A stretch of 64,000 bases of DNA, taken from the NCBI RefSeq assembly GCF_025567385.1, contig NZ_JAOQJU010000008.1, forward strand, positions 46,968-110,967. Reading direction: 5' to 3'. Position numbers and translations under genes: made by a program. The notes under the pieces are model-generated. The model was not told the DNA's origin and ran no database searches. It worked only from the letters and a program-made list of their open reading frames with translations. This DNA is from Claveliimonas acetigenes (lineage in GTDB: Bacteria; Bacillota; Clostridia; Lachnospirales; Lachnospiraceae). Of this stretch, positions 1 to 8,695 are shown one piece after another (the stretch's first letter is position 1; each line of letters begins with the position of its first letter).

Positions 1-2207
1 TTAATAAGCCTGTGGTCGCTACCTGTGACGTGCATTTTCTGGACCCGGAAGATGAAGTCTACCGCCGGATTATTATGGCGGGAAAGGGCTTTTCTGACGC
101 GGATGAGCAGGCGCCTCTTTATCTTAGAACCACGGAAGAAATGTTGGAAGAATTTGAATATTTAGGTTCAGCGAAGGCTCATGAGGTGGTAATTGAAAAC
201 CCCAATATGATTGCCGGATGGGTAGAGAAAATTTCGCCGGTACGTCCTGATAAGTGTCCTCCGGTCATTCCGGATTCGGACACCATGCTGCGGGATATCT
301 GCTATAACCGGGCTCATGAGATGTATGGCGAAGAATTGCCGGAGGTGGTGACAGAACGTCTGGAACGTGAGCTGAATTCCATCATTTCCAATGGATTTGC
401 CGTGATGTATATCATAGCCCAAAAGCTGGTGTGGAAGTCGAATGAGGATGGATATCTGGTTGGTTCCCGTGGTTCTGTCGGCTCTTCTTTTGTTGCGACG
501 ATGGCAGGTATTACGGAGGTCAATCCTTTAAGTCCCCATTATTATTGTAAGAAATGCCATTATAGTGATTTTGATTCGGAGGAGGTAAAGGCATTTGCCG
601 GAGGGTGCGGCTGGGACATGCCGGATAAATTATGTCCGGTCTGTGGGGAGAAGCTGGTAAAGGATGGATTCGATATTCCCTTTGAGACATTCCTTGGATT
701 TAAAGGAAATAAAGAGCCGGATATTGACCTTAATTTTTCGGGCGACTATCAGAGTAATGCTCATAAATATACAGAAGTTATTTTTGGTGACGGACAGACT
801 TACCGTGCAGGAACCATCGGTACGCTGGCGGATAAGACGGCATTTGGTTTCGTGAAGAATTATTATGAAGAGCGTGGAACCAGGAAACGGGTCTGTGAGA
901 TCAATCGGATTGTGCAGGGATGTACGGGTATCCGCAGGAGTACGGGGCAGCATCCGGGAGGTATCATCGTGCTCCCGCTGGGGGAAGATATTAATTCTTT
1001 TACTCCGGTGCAGCATCCGGCAAATGACATGTCTACGGATATTGTCACTACCCATTTTGATTATCACTCCATTGACCATAACCTGTTAAAGCTTGATATT
1101 TTGGGGCATGATGATCCGACGATGATTAAGACACTGGAGGAATATATCAGTTCGCCTGCGATGGAGAATGAATACAACGAGACGGACAATCGTTTTGACG
1201 CTACGAAGATACCGCTGGATGACAGGGGTGTGATGTCTTTATTCCAGAGTACGGAGGCGTTGGGAATTAAACCCTCCGATATTGACGGCTGCCCGGTGGG
1301 CTGCCTTGGAATCCCGGAGTTTGGCACGGACTTTGTTATTCAGATGGTGGTGGACACAAAGCCGCAGTCTTTGTCAGACCTGATTCGTATTTCCGGGCTG
1401 TCGCATGGGACAGATGTGTGGCTTAACAATGCCCAGGAACTGATACGAAGCGGCAAGGCTACTATTTCAAGCTGCATTTGTACCCGTGATGATATTATGA
1501 CCTACCTTATTAATAAAGGATTAGACAGTGAAGAATCCTTTACGATTATGGAGCGTGTTCGAAAAGGAGCGGTGGCAAAAGGGAAATGTAAGGAGTGGCC
1601 GGAATTTAAAAAAGATATGGCGGCGCACGATGTGCCGGACTGGTATGTCTGGTCCTGCGAGCAGATTAAGTACATGTTCCCTAAGGCACATGCGGCAGCG
1701 TATGTTATGATGGCATATCGGATTGCCTACTGTAAGATTAATTATCCGCTTGCCTACTATGCGGCCTATTTCGGAATCCGTGCAGATGCATTTTCCTATG
1801 AATTGATGTGCCGGGGCAAAGAACAGCTGAATTATTATATCAATGATTATAAACGGCGCTCTAATACTCTCAGTAAAAAGGAACAGGATACACTGAAGGA
1901 CATGAAGATCGTACAGGAAATGTACGCCAGGGGACTGGAATTCGTTCCCATTGACCTGTACAAAGCGAAAGCTACAAAATTTCTGATTATCGACGGTAAA
2001 TTAATGCCGCCTTTTTCCAGTATTGAAGGGATGGGAGATAAAGCTGCAGAAGCTGTTGAGGCGGCGTCTGCGGACGGCCCCTATCTTTCCAGGGATGATT
2101 TCAGGCAGCGGACGAAGGTAAGTAAGACAGTCATTGATTTGATGAATGAATTGGGACTGTTTGAAGGTATCCCGGAGAGTAATCAGCTGTCCCTGTTTGA
2201 TTTATAA
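1..2207 (+). CDS. polC: DNA polymerase III alpha subunit, PolC type (3' part)
   Basis: This is the C-terminal half of the Gram-positive replicative polymerase PolC. The gene is cut by the window edge: the frame is open from base 3 and the text upstream of the first possible start codon (GTG at 12) already reads as PolC. About 735 residues are visible. Numbered from that GTG, a four-cysteine zinc-finger-like cluster lies at about 179-211 (CKKC then CPVC). The polymerase active-site motif PDIDLNFSG is at about 236-244, followed by the palm, fingers and a C-terminal helix-hairpin-helix/OB region ending QLSLFDL. In Firmicutes PolC synthesises DNA at the replication fork with DnaN and DnaE. A Crp/Fnr regulator follows 21 bp downstream and may be co-transcribed. 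Family assignment is secure. Confidence 0.97.
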   Translation, partial: NKPVVATCDVHFLDPEDEVYRRIIMAGKGFSDADEQAPLYLRTTEEMLEEFEYLGSAKAHEVVIENPNMIAGWVEKISPVRPDKCPPVIPDSDTMLRDICYNRAHEMYGEELPEVVTERLERELNSIISNGFAVMYIIAQKLVWKSNEDGYLVGSRGSVGSSFVATMAGITEVNPLSPHYYCKKCHYSDFDSEEVKAFAGGCGWDMPDKLCPVCGEKLVKDGFDIPFETFLGFKGNKEPDIDLNFSGDYQSNAHKYTEVIFGDGQTYRAGTIGTLADKTAFGFVKNYYEERGTRKRVCEINRIVQGCTGIRRSTGQHPGGIIVLPLGEDINSFTPVQHPANDMSTDIVTTHFDYHSIDHNLLKLDILGHDDPTMIKTLEEYISSPAMENEYNETDNRFDATKIPLDDRGVMSLFQSTEALGIKPSDIDGCPVGCLGIPEFGTDFVIQMVVDTKPQSLSDLIRISGLSHGTDVWLNNAQELIRSGKATISSCICTRDDIMTYLINKGLDSEESFTIMERVRKGAVAKGKCKEWPEFKKDMAAHDVPDWYVWSCEQIKYMFPKAHAAAYVMMAYRIAYCKINYPLAYYAAYFGIRADAFSYELMCRGKEQLNYYINDYKRRSNTLSKKEQDTLKDMKIVQEMYARGLEFVPIDLYKAKATKFLIIDGKLMPPFSSIEGMGDKAAEAVEAASADGPYLSRDDFRQRTKVSKTVIDLMNELGLFEGIPESNQLSLFDL

Positions 2208-2228
2208 TGAAAGAACGGAGCGTGGATA

Positions 2229-2885
2229 ATGGAGCTGCATAAAGGCTTGTTTTCCTGCCATTTGTTTCAAGGAATGGACAGTGAAAAGGCAGAAAATATT
2301 ATCAGACTGTTGAAAGGAAAGACGAAGGAGTATCAGAAAAAGGAGATGATTTTGTCAGAGGGAGATGAAATTCGAGAAATTGGAATCCTCCTTTCTGGTG
2401 AGGTCTGTAAGGTACAATACTATCCTGACGGGACGGAGCAAATGATGCAAAAGCTTCAGAGGTCGTACATGGTGGGGCTGGAGGTGGCTGTTAGTATAAA
2501 AAAAACCAGTCCATATACACTTTATGCATTGCAGCCGTCAGTAATTTACTGGTTTCCGGTCAGATACATTGAAGAGGCAGGGGTTTTGCAGGAGACGGAC
2601 AGGATTTCCCTCTATCAGCGTATTGTCACTTTTCTTGCCAATGAAGATATCCGTAAATACCGCAAGATAGAGATCCTTTCATCAAGAAGTGTACGGGAAA
2701 AGATAGAAAAATATTTAAAAATCCAGAGTCTCCGTTATCAAAGTGATGCTTTCGATATTGATTTCAACCGGGAACAACTGGCAAGCTATCTGGGGTTAAA
2801 CAGAAGCGTGCTGTCCCATGAACTAAAGAAAATGGAAAAAGAAGGGTTACTGACCGTGCGAAAGAATCATTTTGTTTTATATTAA
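2229..2885 (+). CDS. Crp/Fnr family transcriptional regulator
   Basis: The protein has 218 residues. A cyclic-nucleotide-binding-like beta barrel (about 20-125) is followed by a dimerisation helix (about 127-150) and a winged helix-turn-helix. The recognition region REQLASYLGLNRSVLSHEL sits near residues 181-199. Only two cysteines (about 10 and 60) are present, so it is not an FNR-type 4Fe-4S sensor; the ligand is unknown. It lies 21 bp after polC and ends at a strong terminator. The next operon is the molybdenum cofactor cluster, whose promoter contains a Crp/Fnr-geometry dyad, so this protein is a good candidate for its activator. Domain assignment is from sequence; the regulatory target is inference. 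Confidence 0.9.
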   Translation: MELHKGLFSCHLFQGMDSEKAENIIRLLKGKTKEYQKKEMILSEGDEIREIGILLSGEVCKVQYYPDGTEQMMQKLQRSYMVGLEVAVSIKKTSPYTLYALQPSVIYWFPVRYIEEAGVLQETDRISLYQRIVTFLANEDIRKYRKIEILSSRSVREKIEKYLKIQSLRYQSDAFDIDFNREQLASYLGLNRSVLSHELKKMEKEGLLTVRKNHFVLY

Positions 2886-2903
2886 ATTTATTTTTGAAGA
2901 AGG

Positions 2904-2937
2904 CTCCTGCCACTGGATAGATGTGGCAGGAGTTTTT
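2904..2937 (+). terminator. Rho-independent terminator after the Crp/Fnr gene
   Basis: CTCCTGCCAC (2904-2913) pairs perfectly with GTGGCAGGAG (2923-2932) around a 9-nt loop, and T5 follows. It separates the regulator gene from the molybdenum cofactor operon. Confidence 0.93.
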
Positions 2938-2944
2938 GCGTAAA

Positions 2945-2988
2945 AAGTTGTTTTGACAACTTAAAAAAGTGTGAGGCACTGATATAAT
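2945..2988 (+). promoter_or_regulatory. Predicted activator-dependent promoter of the molybdenum cofactor operon
   Basis: A perfect dyad AAGTTGT-TTTG-ACAACTT occupies 2945-2962. A consensus -10 (TATAAT, 2983-2988) has no -35 at the normal 16-18 bp spacing; the TTGACA inside the dyad is 24 bp away. Taking +1 at about 2995, the dyad centre (2953.5) is at -41.5, the classic class II position for Crp/Fnr activators. The inner GTTGT-N4-ACAAC has the 5-4-5 spacing of FNR boxes. The link to the upstream Crp/Fnr gene is inference. Confidence 0.6.
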
Positions 2989-3024
2989 AAACAAGAATGG
3001 GGATTTTTCTGATTATAGAAGGGA

Positions 3025-4056
3025 ATGATGAAAATGAAGCTGGTGAGAACAGAAGATGCGGTGGGGCAAGTACTCTGCCATGATATTACGCAGATTATAA
3101 AAGGTGTTACAAAGGATGCTGTATTCCGAAAGGGGCATGTGGTGACAGAAAAGGATATACCGGTGCTTTTGTCTGTGGGAAAAGATCATCTGTATATTTG
3201 GGAGAAAGAAGAAGGTATGCTGCACGAAGACGAGGCTGCGCAGATTCTTTATGATATCTGCGGAAATACATTTATGCATCCGTCTGAAATCAAAGAAGGT
3301 AAGATTGAACTGATTGCTGATTGTGATGGACTGCTGAAGGTGGATACAGAGAAGCTGAACCGGATAAATTCTCTGGGAGAAATGATGATTGCCAGCCGTC
3401 ATGGGAATTTCCCGGTGAAGGCAGGAGATAAGATAGCAGGAACCCGGATTATCCCGTTGGTGATTGAAGCAGAAAAAATGGAACATGCAAAGAAAGTGGG
3501 AGGAGGGGTGCCTGTTTTTGGGATCCTTCCATTTATCAAGAAAAGGGCTGGTCTGGTTATTACAGGAAATGAGGTATTTCATGGAAGGATCCGGGATACA
3601 TTTTCTCCGGTTATAGAAGAAAAGCTGGCAGAATACCAGGTGGATATTGTTGGTAAAGAGATCAGCGACGATCAACCGGAACGTATTACAGAATGTATAC
3701 AGAAGTTATTAGGGCAGGGGGCGGATCTGATCCTGTGTACAGGAGGAATGAGTGTGGATCCTGATGACAGGACGCCTTTGGCAATCCGTAATACCGGTGC
3801 TGAGATTGTGAGCTATGGGGCACCGGTGCTGCCGGGAGCCATGTTCCTTCTGGCATATTATGGAGAAGATCGAATTCCCGTTATGGGACTTCCGGGATGT
3901 GTGATGTACGCAAGGAGGACCATTTTTGATTTGGTGCTGCCAAGGGTGATGGCAGGAGAAATTCTCGAAAAAAAAGATTTGGATATACTGGGAGAGGGGG
4001 GACTCTGCCTGTCCTGTCCGGTATGTACCTTCCCGAATTGTGGATTTGGAAAATAG
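3025..4056 (+). CDS. MoeA-like molybdopterin-binding protein
   Basis: This 343-residue protein has a MoCF-biosynthesis (MoeA/MogA-fold) domain at about 175-310 with the motifs VITGNEV, LCTGGMSVDPDD and MGLPGCVMYA. The N-terminal 170 residues form a MoeA-like region. A cysteine-rich tail (LCLSCPVCTFPNCGFGK) ends the protein and is unusual for MoeA itself. It is shorter than canonical MoeA (about 400). It heads an operon with xdhC-like, moaA and mogA genes, so a role in molybdate insertion or cofactor handling for the hydroxylase is likely. In-frame ATGs occur at 3025, 3028 and 3034; the AGAAGGG site at about 3017-3023 best fits the ATG at 3034. Confidence 0.85.
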   Translation: MMKMKLVRTEDAVGQVLCHDITQIIKGVTKDAVFRKGHVVTEKDIPVLLSVGKDHLYIWEKEEGMLHEDEAAQILYDICGNTFMHPSEIKEGKIELIADCDGLLKVDTEKLNRINSLGEMMIASRHGNFPVKAGDKIAGTRIIPLVIEAEKMEHAKKVGGGVPVFGILPFIKKRAGLVITGNEVFHGRIRDTFSPVIEEKLAEYQVDIVGKEISDDQPERITECIQKLLGQGADLILCTGGMSVDPDDRTPLAIRNTGAEIVSYGAPVLPGAMFLLAYYGEDRIPVMGLPGCVMYARRTIFDLVLPRVMAGEILEKKDLDILGEGGLCLSCPVCTFPNCGFGK

Positions 4057-4068
4057 AAGGAGAATGAA

Positions 4069-5124
4069 ATGCTGGAATTATATCATGCTATAAAAAATGC
4101 AGATTCAAATCACCGGAATATGGTTTTGACAGTGCTTGACGGAAAGCCGTTCGGTGAGAAAGCGCTGGTATCCGGCGAGAGAATTAAATGGGAGTCGGTG
4201 AAAAACGGTTTTTTTTCAGAGAACCGGGCTGAAATAGGAAGAATAAAAGAAAGTGGAAAGGTCATCGTAAGCGGGCGGACTGTATTTAGTGAAATTCTGG
4301 GGAAAGAGAAAAAAATGGTGATCTGCGGAGGCGGACATGTATCGGTTCCTGTGATTCAAATGGGAATTATGCTTGGTTTCCATGTGACGGTGCTGGAGGA
4401 TCGCCCTCAATTTGCAGACAACGCCAGGCGTGCCGGGGCTTCCCGGGTTTATTGTGAACCATTTAAAGAAGGGTTGTCCAGGATAGAAGGGGACGAGGAT
4501 ACCTATTTTATTATTGTGACAAGAGGACATCGCTATGATCAGACCTGTCTGGCACAGATTGCCGGGAAGAAGCATGCATATATAGGGATGATTGGCAGCA
4601 GGAAACGTGTAAAATTGGTGAAAGAAGCTGTGATTGCAGAGGGAGCCTGCCGGGAAGTCATAGACCGGGTGTACACACCCATTGGGCTTGCGATTGGAGC
4701 CGAGACGCCGGAAGAAATTGCAGTTGCGATTATGGCTGAGATTATTGAAGTGAAGAATAAAAACAGGCGGGACAGTGGCTATACCAGAGAGATTATGCAG
4801 GTAGTCTGTGAGAAAAATGCATCTGTGGACGGAAAAGAATGTGGGTGTGCAGAAAATACGGGAGTGATGGTTACCATCGTTGGGAGAAAGGGATCAGCTC
4901 CCAGGAAGATGGGGACGAAAATGCTGGTTTTGCCGGATGGACACTGTGTGGGAACGATTGGCGGAGGATGTGCGGAGGCGGATATATACCGCAAAGCTTT
5001 ACTTAAGATAAGAAGAATGGATACTGAGCCGGAGCTGTGCCGTGTGGACATGACCGGAGAAGAGGCGGAAGAAGAAGGTATGGTCTGTGGCGGCGTAATT
5101 GAGGTTTTGATGGAAATGCTATAG
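4069..5124 (+). CDS. XdhC family protein with permuted domain order
   Basis: XdhC proteins bind molybdenum cofactor and help sulfurate and insert it into xanthine-dehydrogenase-type enzymes. This 351-residue protein has the Rossmann part first (GGGH at 87-90, then VTVLEDRPQFADNA and YIGMIGSRKR). The XdhC/CoxI part is at the C-terminus, about 255-351, with GSAPRKMGTKMLV and GTIGGGCAEADIY. The usual order is CoxI domain first, so the domains are circularly permuted here. It lies 12 bp after the MoeA-like gene and 25 bp before moaA. In selenium-dependent hydroxylase clusters such a protein may act with YqeB and YqeC. Family assignment is firm; the exact chemistry is inferred. Confidence 0.88.
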   Translation: MLELYHAIKNADSNHRNMVLTVLDGKPFGEKALVSGERIKWESVKNGFFSENRAEIGRIKESGKVIVSGRTVFSEILGKEKKMVICGGGHVSVPVIQMGIMLGFHVTVLEDRPQFADNARRAGASRVYCEPFKEGLSRIEGDEDTYFIIVTRGHRYDQTCLAQIAGKKHAYIGMIGSRKRVKLVKEAVIAEGACREVIDRVYTPIGLAIGAETPEEIAVAIMAEIIEVKNKNRRDSGYTREIMQVVCEKNASVDGKECGCAENTGVMVTIVGRKGSAPRKMGTKMLVLPDGHCVGTIGGGCAEADIYRKALLKIRRMDTEPELCRVDMTGEEAEEEGMVCGGVIEVLMEML

Positions 5125-5149
5125 CAGGTAAAGGAAGAGAAAAGAATAG

Positions 5150-6127
5150 ATGGAAGACCAGTATCAGAGAGAGATTGATTATATCAGAATATCAGTGACA
5201 GACCGCTGTAACTTTCGCTGCAGATATTGTATGCCGGAAGAAGGAACGGCGCTTTTTCCTCATAGTGAAATTATGACCTATGAAGAGATTCTGCGTTTTA
5301 TGAAGATTGCGGTAAGGACCGGCATAAAGAAAGTGAAGATTACAGGTGGAGAACCGTTGGTACGGAAAGGAGTCTGCGGGCTGATAAAGGAAATCCGAGA
5401 GATTTCGGGAATGGAAGCCGTGACCCTTACTACCAATGGATTTCTGCTTGGGAAGTATCTGCCCGAATTGAAGAAAACAGGTGTTTCGGGAATTAATATC
5501 AGCCTAGATACGCTGCAGCCGGAGCGTTTCAGAAAGCTTACGGGAAAAGATGCGTTTTTCCAGGTGAGGGATGGTATCAGGAATGCGTTGTTATCAGATA
5601 TTCCTGTGAAGATTAATTGTGTTCCCATGAAAGGATTTAATGAAGATGAGCTTCCCGCCATTGCGGCATTGGCAAAGAAGTATCCGGTAGCTGTCCGGTT
5701 TATTGAGATGATGCCGGTTGGATTGGGAAAAGCTTGTACCGGCGTTTCGCAGGAAGAAATTACGAAGATCCTGGAAATGAAATATGGTTCTATGGAGCTG
5801 GATGGAGATGTTTCCGGAAACGGACCGGCCGTATATTACCGGCTGGAAGGATTTCGGGGAAGAGTGGGATTTATCAGTGCTGTCAGCCATAGTTTTTGTG
5901 AGAATTGTAACCGTATCCGATTAACAGCAGACGGACTTTTGAAGCCCTGCCTGAGTTACGAAGGCAGGATAAATATCAAAGAGGCTATGCGCAGAGGGAT
6001 GGATGATGCAGAGATTGAGAAAAAATTAAGAGACAGTATTTACGCGAAGCCAAGATGCCATGGTTTTGCCGGTAAGATGAAAGAAGGCACGCCGGAGAAA
6101 CGGAAGATGGCAGGGATTGGAGGATAA
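5150..6127 (+). CDS. moaA: GTP 3',8-cyclase MoaA
   Basis: MoaA is a radical-SAM enzyme that, with MoaC, turns GTP into cyclic pyranopterin monophosphate, the first step of molybdenum cofactor synthesis. The radical-SAM motif is CNFRCRYC (C20, C24, C27). The second 4Fe-4S cluster, which binds the substrate, uses CENC near residue 249 and a third cysteine about 13 residues later (LLKPC). The protein ends in GG, as MoaA requires for activity. Its 325 residues match the family. The stop codon at 6125-6127 is one base before the ATG of the MOSC-MogA gene, so the two are probably translationally coupled. Confidence 0.97.
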   Translation: MEDQYQREIDYIRISVTDRCNFRCRYCMPEEGTALFPHSEIMTYEEILRFMKIAVRTGIKKVKITGGEPLVRKGVCGLIKEIREISGMEAVTLTTNGFLLGKYLPELKKTGVSGINISLDTLQPERFRKLTGKDAFFQVRDGIRNALLSDIPVKINCVPMKGFNEDELPAIAALAKKYPVAVRFIEMMPVGLGKACTGVSQEEITKILEMKYGSMELDGDVSGNGPAVYYRLEGFRGRVGFISAVSHSFCENCNRIRLTADGLLKPCLSYEGRINIKEAMRRGMDDAEIEKKLRDSIYAKPRCHGFAGKMKEGTPEKRKMAGIGG

Positions 6128-6128
6128 G

Positions 6129-7070
6129 ATGGGTATTGTGAAAGCGGTCTGTACCAGTGACAGACGGGGAATACAAAAAACCAATGTGGGATCTGCTGAA
6201 TTGAAAGAAGATTTTGGAATTCTGACGGATGCCCATGCAGGAAATTGGCACAGGCAGGTAAGCCTTTTGTCGGCAGAAAAAATTGAAGAGTTCAACCGAA
6301 AAGGAGCGGAAGTCACTCCCGGAGCCTTTGGTGAAAATCTGGTGGTGGAAGGATTTGATTTTGGCAGTCTCCCAGTGGGAACGACTTTCCAGTGCGGAGA
6401 GGTGGTTTTGGAGATGACGCAGATTGGAAAGGAATGTCATAACCATTGTCAGATTTATCAGAAAATGGGTGAATGCATTATGCCGACGCAGGGAGTATTT
6501 GCCCGGGTGGTTCATGGAGGAATTCTATCTGTGGGAGATGAAATGCAGATGATAGAACGGGCAGATAACCGCTATACGGCTGCAGTAATGACTTTAAGTG
6601 ATAAGGGGGCAAAAGGTGAGAGGGAGGATACCAGCGGACCATTAATCTGTAAGATGGCAGAGGCAGCGGGATACCGTGTGATAGAGAGAATCCTTCTCGC
6701 GGATGATCAGGAGAGGATCGAAAGGGAGCTGGTTCGCCTTGCAGATCAAAGACAGGTGAATCTGATTCTTACCACAGGAGGAACCGGGTTTGCTGAGCGG
6801 GACCGGACGCCGGAAGCTACTCTTGCTGTTGCCACGAGAAATGCACCGGGAATTGCTGATGCAATCCGTATGTATTCCCTTTCTGTTACCGGCAGAGCCA
6901 TGCTGGGGCGGGGAGTGTCTGTTATTCGGAATAAGACGGTGATTGTTAATTTGCCGGGAAGTGAAAAAGCAGTAAAAGAGAGTTTGGAATATGTTCTGCC
7001 CTATCTGGAGCATGGCATACAGATTCTTTTGGGAGATGCTGCAGACTGTGGCAGTAACCATAAAAAATAA
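6129..7070 (+). CDS. MOSC domain - MogA fusion protein
   Basis: The 313-residue protein fuses two molybdenum-cofactor modules. Residues 1 to about 140 form a MOSC domain, with the conserved IGKECHNHC and ECIMPTQGVFARV motifs typical of short MOSC proteins. Residues about 145-310 form a MogA-like molybdopterin adenylyltransferase (TLSDKGAKGEREDTSG, TTGGTGFAERDRTPEAT, NLPGSEKAV). MogA adenylylates molybdopterin before metal insertion; the MOSC part may carry or transfer sulfur. I chose ATG 6129 over an in-frame TTG at 6117 because GGAGG at 6119-6123 is correctly spaced only for the ATG. It sits between moaA and modA. Confidence 0.92.
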   Translation: MGIVKAVCTSDRRGIQKTNVGSAELKEDFGILTDAHAGNWHRQVSLLSAEKIEEFNRKGAEVTPGAFGENLVVEGFDFGSLPVGTTFQCGEVVLEMTQIGKECHNHCQIYQKMGECIMPTQGVFARVVHGGILSVGDEMQMIERADNRYTAAVMTLSDKGAKGEREDTSGPLICKMAEAAGYRVIERILLADDQERIERELVRLADQRQVNLILTTGGTGFAERDRTPEATLAVATRNAPGIADAIRMYSLSVTGRAMLGRGVSVIRNKTVIVNLPGSEKAVKESLEYVLPYLEHGIQILLGDAADCGSNHKK

Positions 7071-7089
7071 AGAAAAGAGGAAAAGACAG

Positions 7090-7968
7090 ATGATAAGAAA
7101 AATTGTGAGCAGCTTATTGGCAGTAGTGTTGACAGGAGCTTTGCTTGTCGGATGTGCAGGAAGTGCCGCTGAGAAAGATGCAGAAAATCCGGAAACCGGA
7201 GAGGATAAGGCGGAAGAGACGGAGATACAGGTATTTATTGCGGCAAGTCTCAACACGGTTATGACGGAACTTGCCGAGATGTACAATGAGGAGCATCCGG
7301 AAGTAAAGATTACTTTTAACGCAGACAGTTCCGGCACACTTTTAACCCAGATTGAGGAAGGTTATGAGTGTGATATTTTCTTCTCAGCAGCACAGAAGCA
7401 GATGGATCAGCTGGAAGCAGATGGCCTTGTGGAGGATGGTACAAGGGCAAATGTGGTGAATAACCAGGTTGTTGTGGTGACCTTAAAGGATAGTGGGACT
7501 GCTGTGACAGGGCTTGAGAATCTTGAGAACGCCCGGAGTATTGCATTGGCAGGCGGAAGTGTGCCGGTGGGGAAATACACGAGACAGGCGTTGGTAAATT
7601 TGGGTAAATTAGAAAGTGTGGAAGATGTATCAACTATTACGACGCAGCAGGTTTCAGAAGCCCTTGGAGGGGTAGAAATCAGTGAGCAGGATAATGTGAG
7701 TAAGGTGTTGACTGCAGTAGTGGAGGGTTCCTGCGAGGTGGGAACGACTTATTATTCGGATACCTATGGATATGAAGATGACCTGGAGATTCTGGAAACA
7801 GTAAGCTATGATCTGACAGGGGATGTGATCTATCCTATTGCTCGTGTTGTCAATGAAGAAGCGGATGATGCCCAGATAGAAGCGGCGGAGGATTTTCTGC
7901 AATTTATTTTATCTGACGAGGCGAAGGCGGTATTTGACGCATATTATTTTGACACAGATGTAGAGTAA
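7090..7968 (+). CDS. modA: Molybdate ABC transporter, substrate-binding lipoprotein ModA
   Basis: The 292-residue precursor starts with a lipoprotein signal peptide; the lipobox LVGC places the modified cysteine at residue 22. A Glu/Asp-rich linker and a type II periplasmic-binding fold follow, with motifs typical of ModA (VFIAASLNTVMTELA, FNADSSGTLLTQIEEG, DIFFSAAQKQMDQL). It captures molybdate outside the membrane and delivers it to ModB. ATG 7090 is preceded by AAGAGGAAAAG and gives the complete signal sequence; an upstream in-frame start inside the previous gene would spoil it. It is followed 10 bp later by modB. Confidence 0.95.
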   Translation: MIRKIVSSLLAVVLTGALLVGCAGSAAEKDAENPETGEDKAEETEIQVFIAASLNTVMTELAEMYNEEHPEVKITFNADSSGTLLTQIEEGYECDIFFSAAQKQMDQLEADGLVEDGTRANVVNNQVVVVTLKDSGTAVTGLENLENARSIALAGGSVPVGKYTRQALVNLGKLESVEDVSTITTQQVSEALGGVEISEQDNVSKVLTAVVEGSCEVGTTYYSDTYGYEDDLEILETVSYDLTGDVIYPIARVVNEEADDAQIEAAEDFLQFILSDEAKAVFDAYYFDTDVE

Positions 7969-7978
7969 AGATAGAGTG

Positions 7979-8689
7979 ATGGATATGGAAATGGTTGTAG
8001 ATATACTGAAGGATTTGGACTGGAGCCCATTGATTATATCATTGAAAACAGGGGTGACTGCGACTTTCTTTTCTTTTTTCTTGGGAATCTTCGCTGCCAG
8101 AAAGGTGATAAAGATGGCGCCGGGAAGGAAAGCGTTCTTTGATGGTCTGCTTACACTTCCTATGGTTTTGCCGCCGACGGTGGCAGGGTTCTTTTTGCTG
8201 CTTCTTTTTAGCAGGCGGCGGCCACTGGGTATTTTGTTATATGAAGAATTTGATATTAAGGTGGTTCAGACCTGGCTGGGCTGCGTGATTGCGGCGACAG
8301 TTATTGCATTTCCGCTGATGTACCGTAATGCCAGAGCGGCGTTTGAGCAGGTGGATGTGAATCTGGTTTATGCAGGAAGAACCCTTGGTATGTCGGAATC
8401 CCGGATTTTCTGGACGGTAGTTGTGCCATCGGCAGGACCGGGGATTGTTTCTGGTACCATTTTAACCTTTGCCCGTGCATTGGGAGAATATGGAGCTACG
8501 TCTATGCTTGCGGGGAATATTCCGGGAAAGACGGGAACGATTTCCCAGAAGATTGCCATGGTCATACAGGATGGCGATTACCTGACGGCGGGAATCTGGG
8601 TTGCGGTGGTTATTTTGATTGCATTTGTGATTATCGTCTTAATGAACCTGCTGTCCGGCAGGAAGATGAAGAATGTAAAGAGATGGTAA
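7979..8689 (+). CDS. modB: Molybdate ABC transporter permease ModB
   Basis: This permease of about 236 residues has five or six hydrophobic segments. It carries the ABC-coupling EAA-type loop ALGEYGATSMLAGNIPGKT that is characteristic of molybdate/tungstate permeases, and an earlier LPMVLPPTVAGFFLLLL segment. It forms the membrane channel for ModA-bound molybdate and docks ModC. Possible starts are GTG 7976, ATG 7979 and ATG 7985; I list ATG 7979, but the ribosome site is weak and the choice is uncertain by two residues. It is 10 bp downstream of modA and 6 bp upstream of modC. Confidence 0.95.
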   Translation: MDMEMVVDILKDLDWSPLIISLKTGVTATFFSFFLGIFAARKVIKMAPGRKAFFDGLLTLPMVLPPTVAGFFLLLLFSRRRPLGILLYEEFDIKVVQTWLGCVIAATVIAFPLMYRNARAAFEQVDVNLVYAGRTLGMSESRIFWTVVVPSAGPGIVSGTILTFARALGEYGATSMLAGNIPGKTGTISQKIAMVIQDGDYLTAGIWVAVVILIAFVIIVLMNLLSGRKMKNVKRW

Positions 8690-8695
8690 AAGAAA

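Noticed and set aside
2229..2885. True FNR-type oxygen sensor
   Set aside because: Only two cysteines are present, so a 4Fe-4S cluster of the FNR type is not supported.
2953..2988. TTGACA plus TATAAT as a simple sigma-A promoter
   Set aside because: The spacer is 24 bp, outside the functional range.
2886..3024. Molybdenum cofactor riboswitch before the MoeA-like gene
   Set aside because: The region is filled by a terminator, a short dyad and a promoter; nothing resembles the long Moco RNA.
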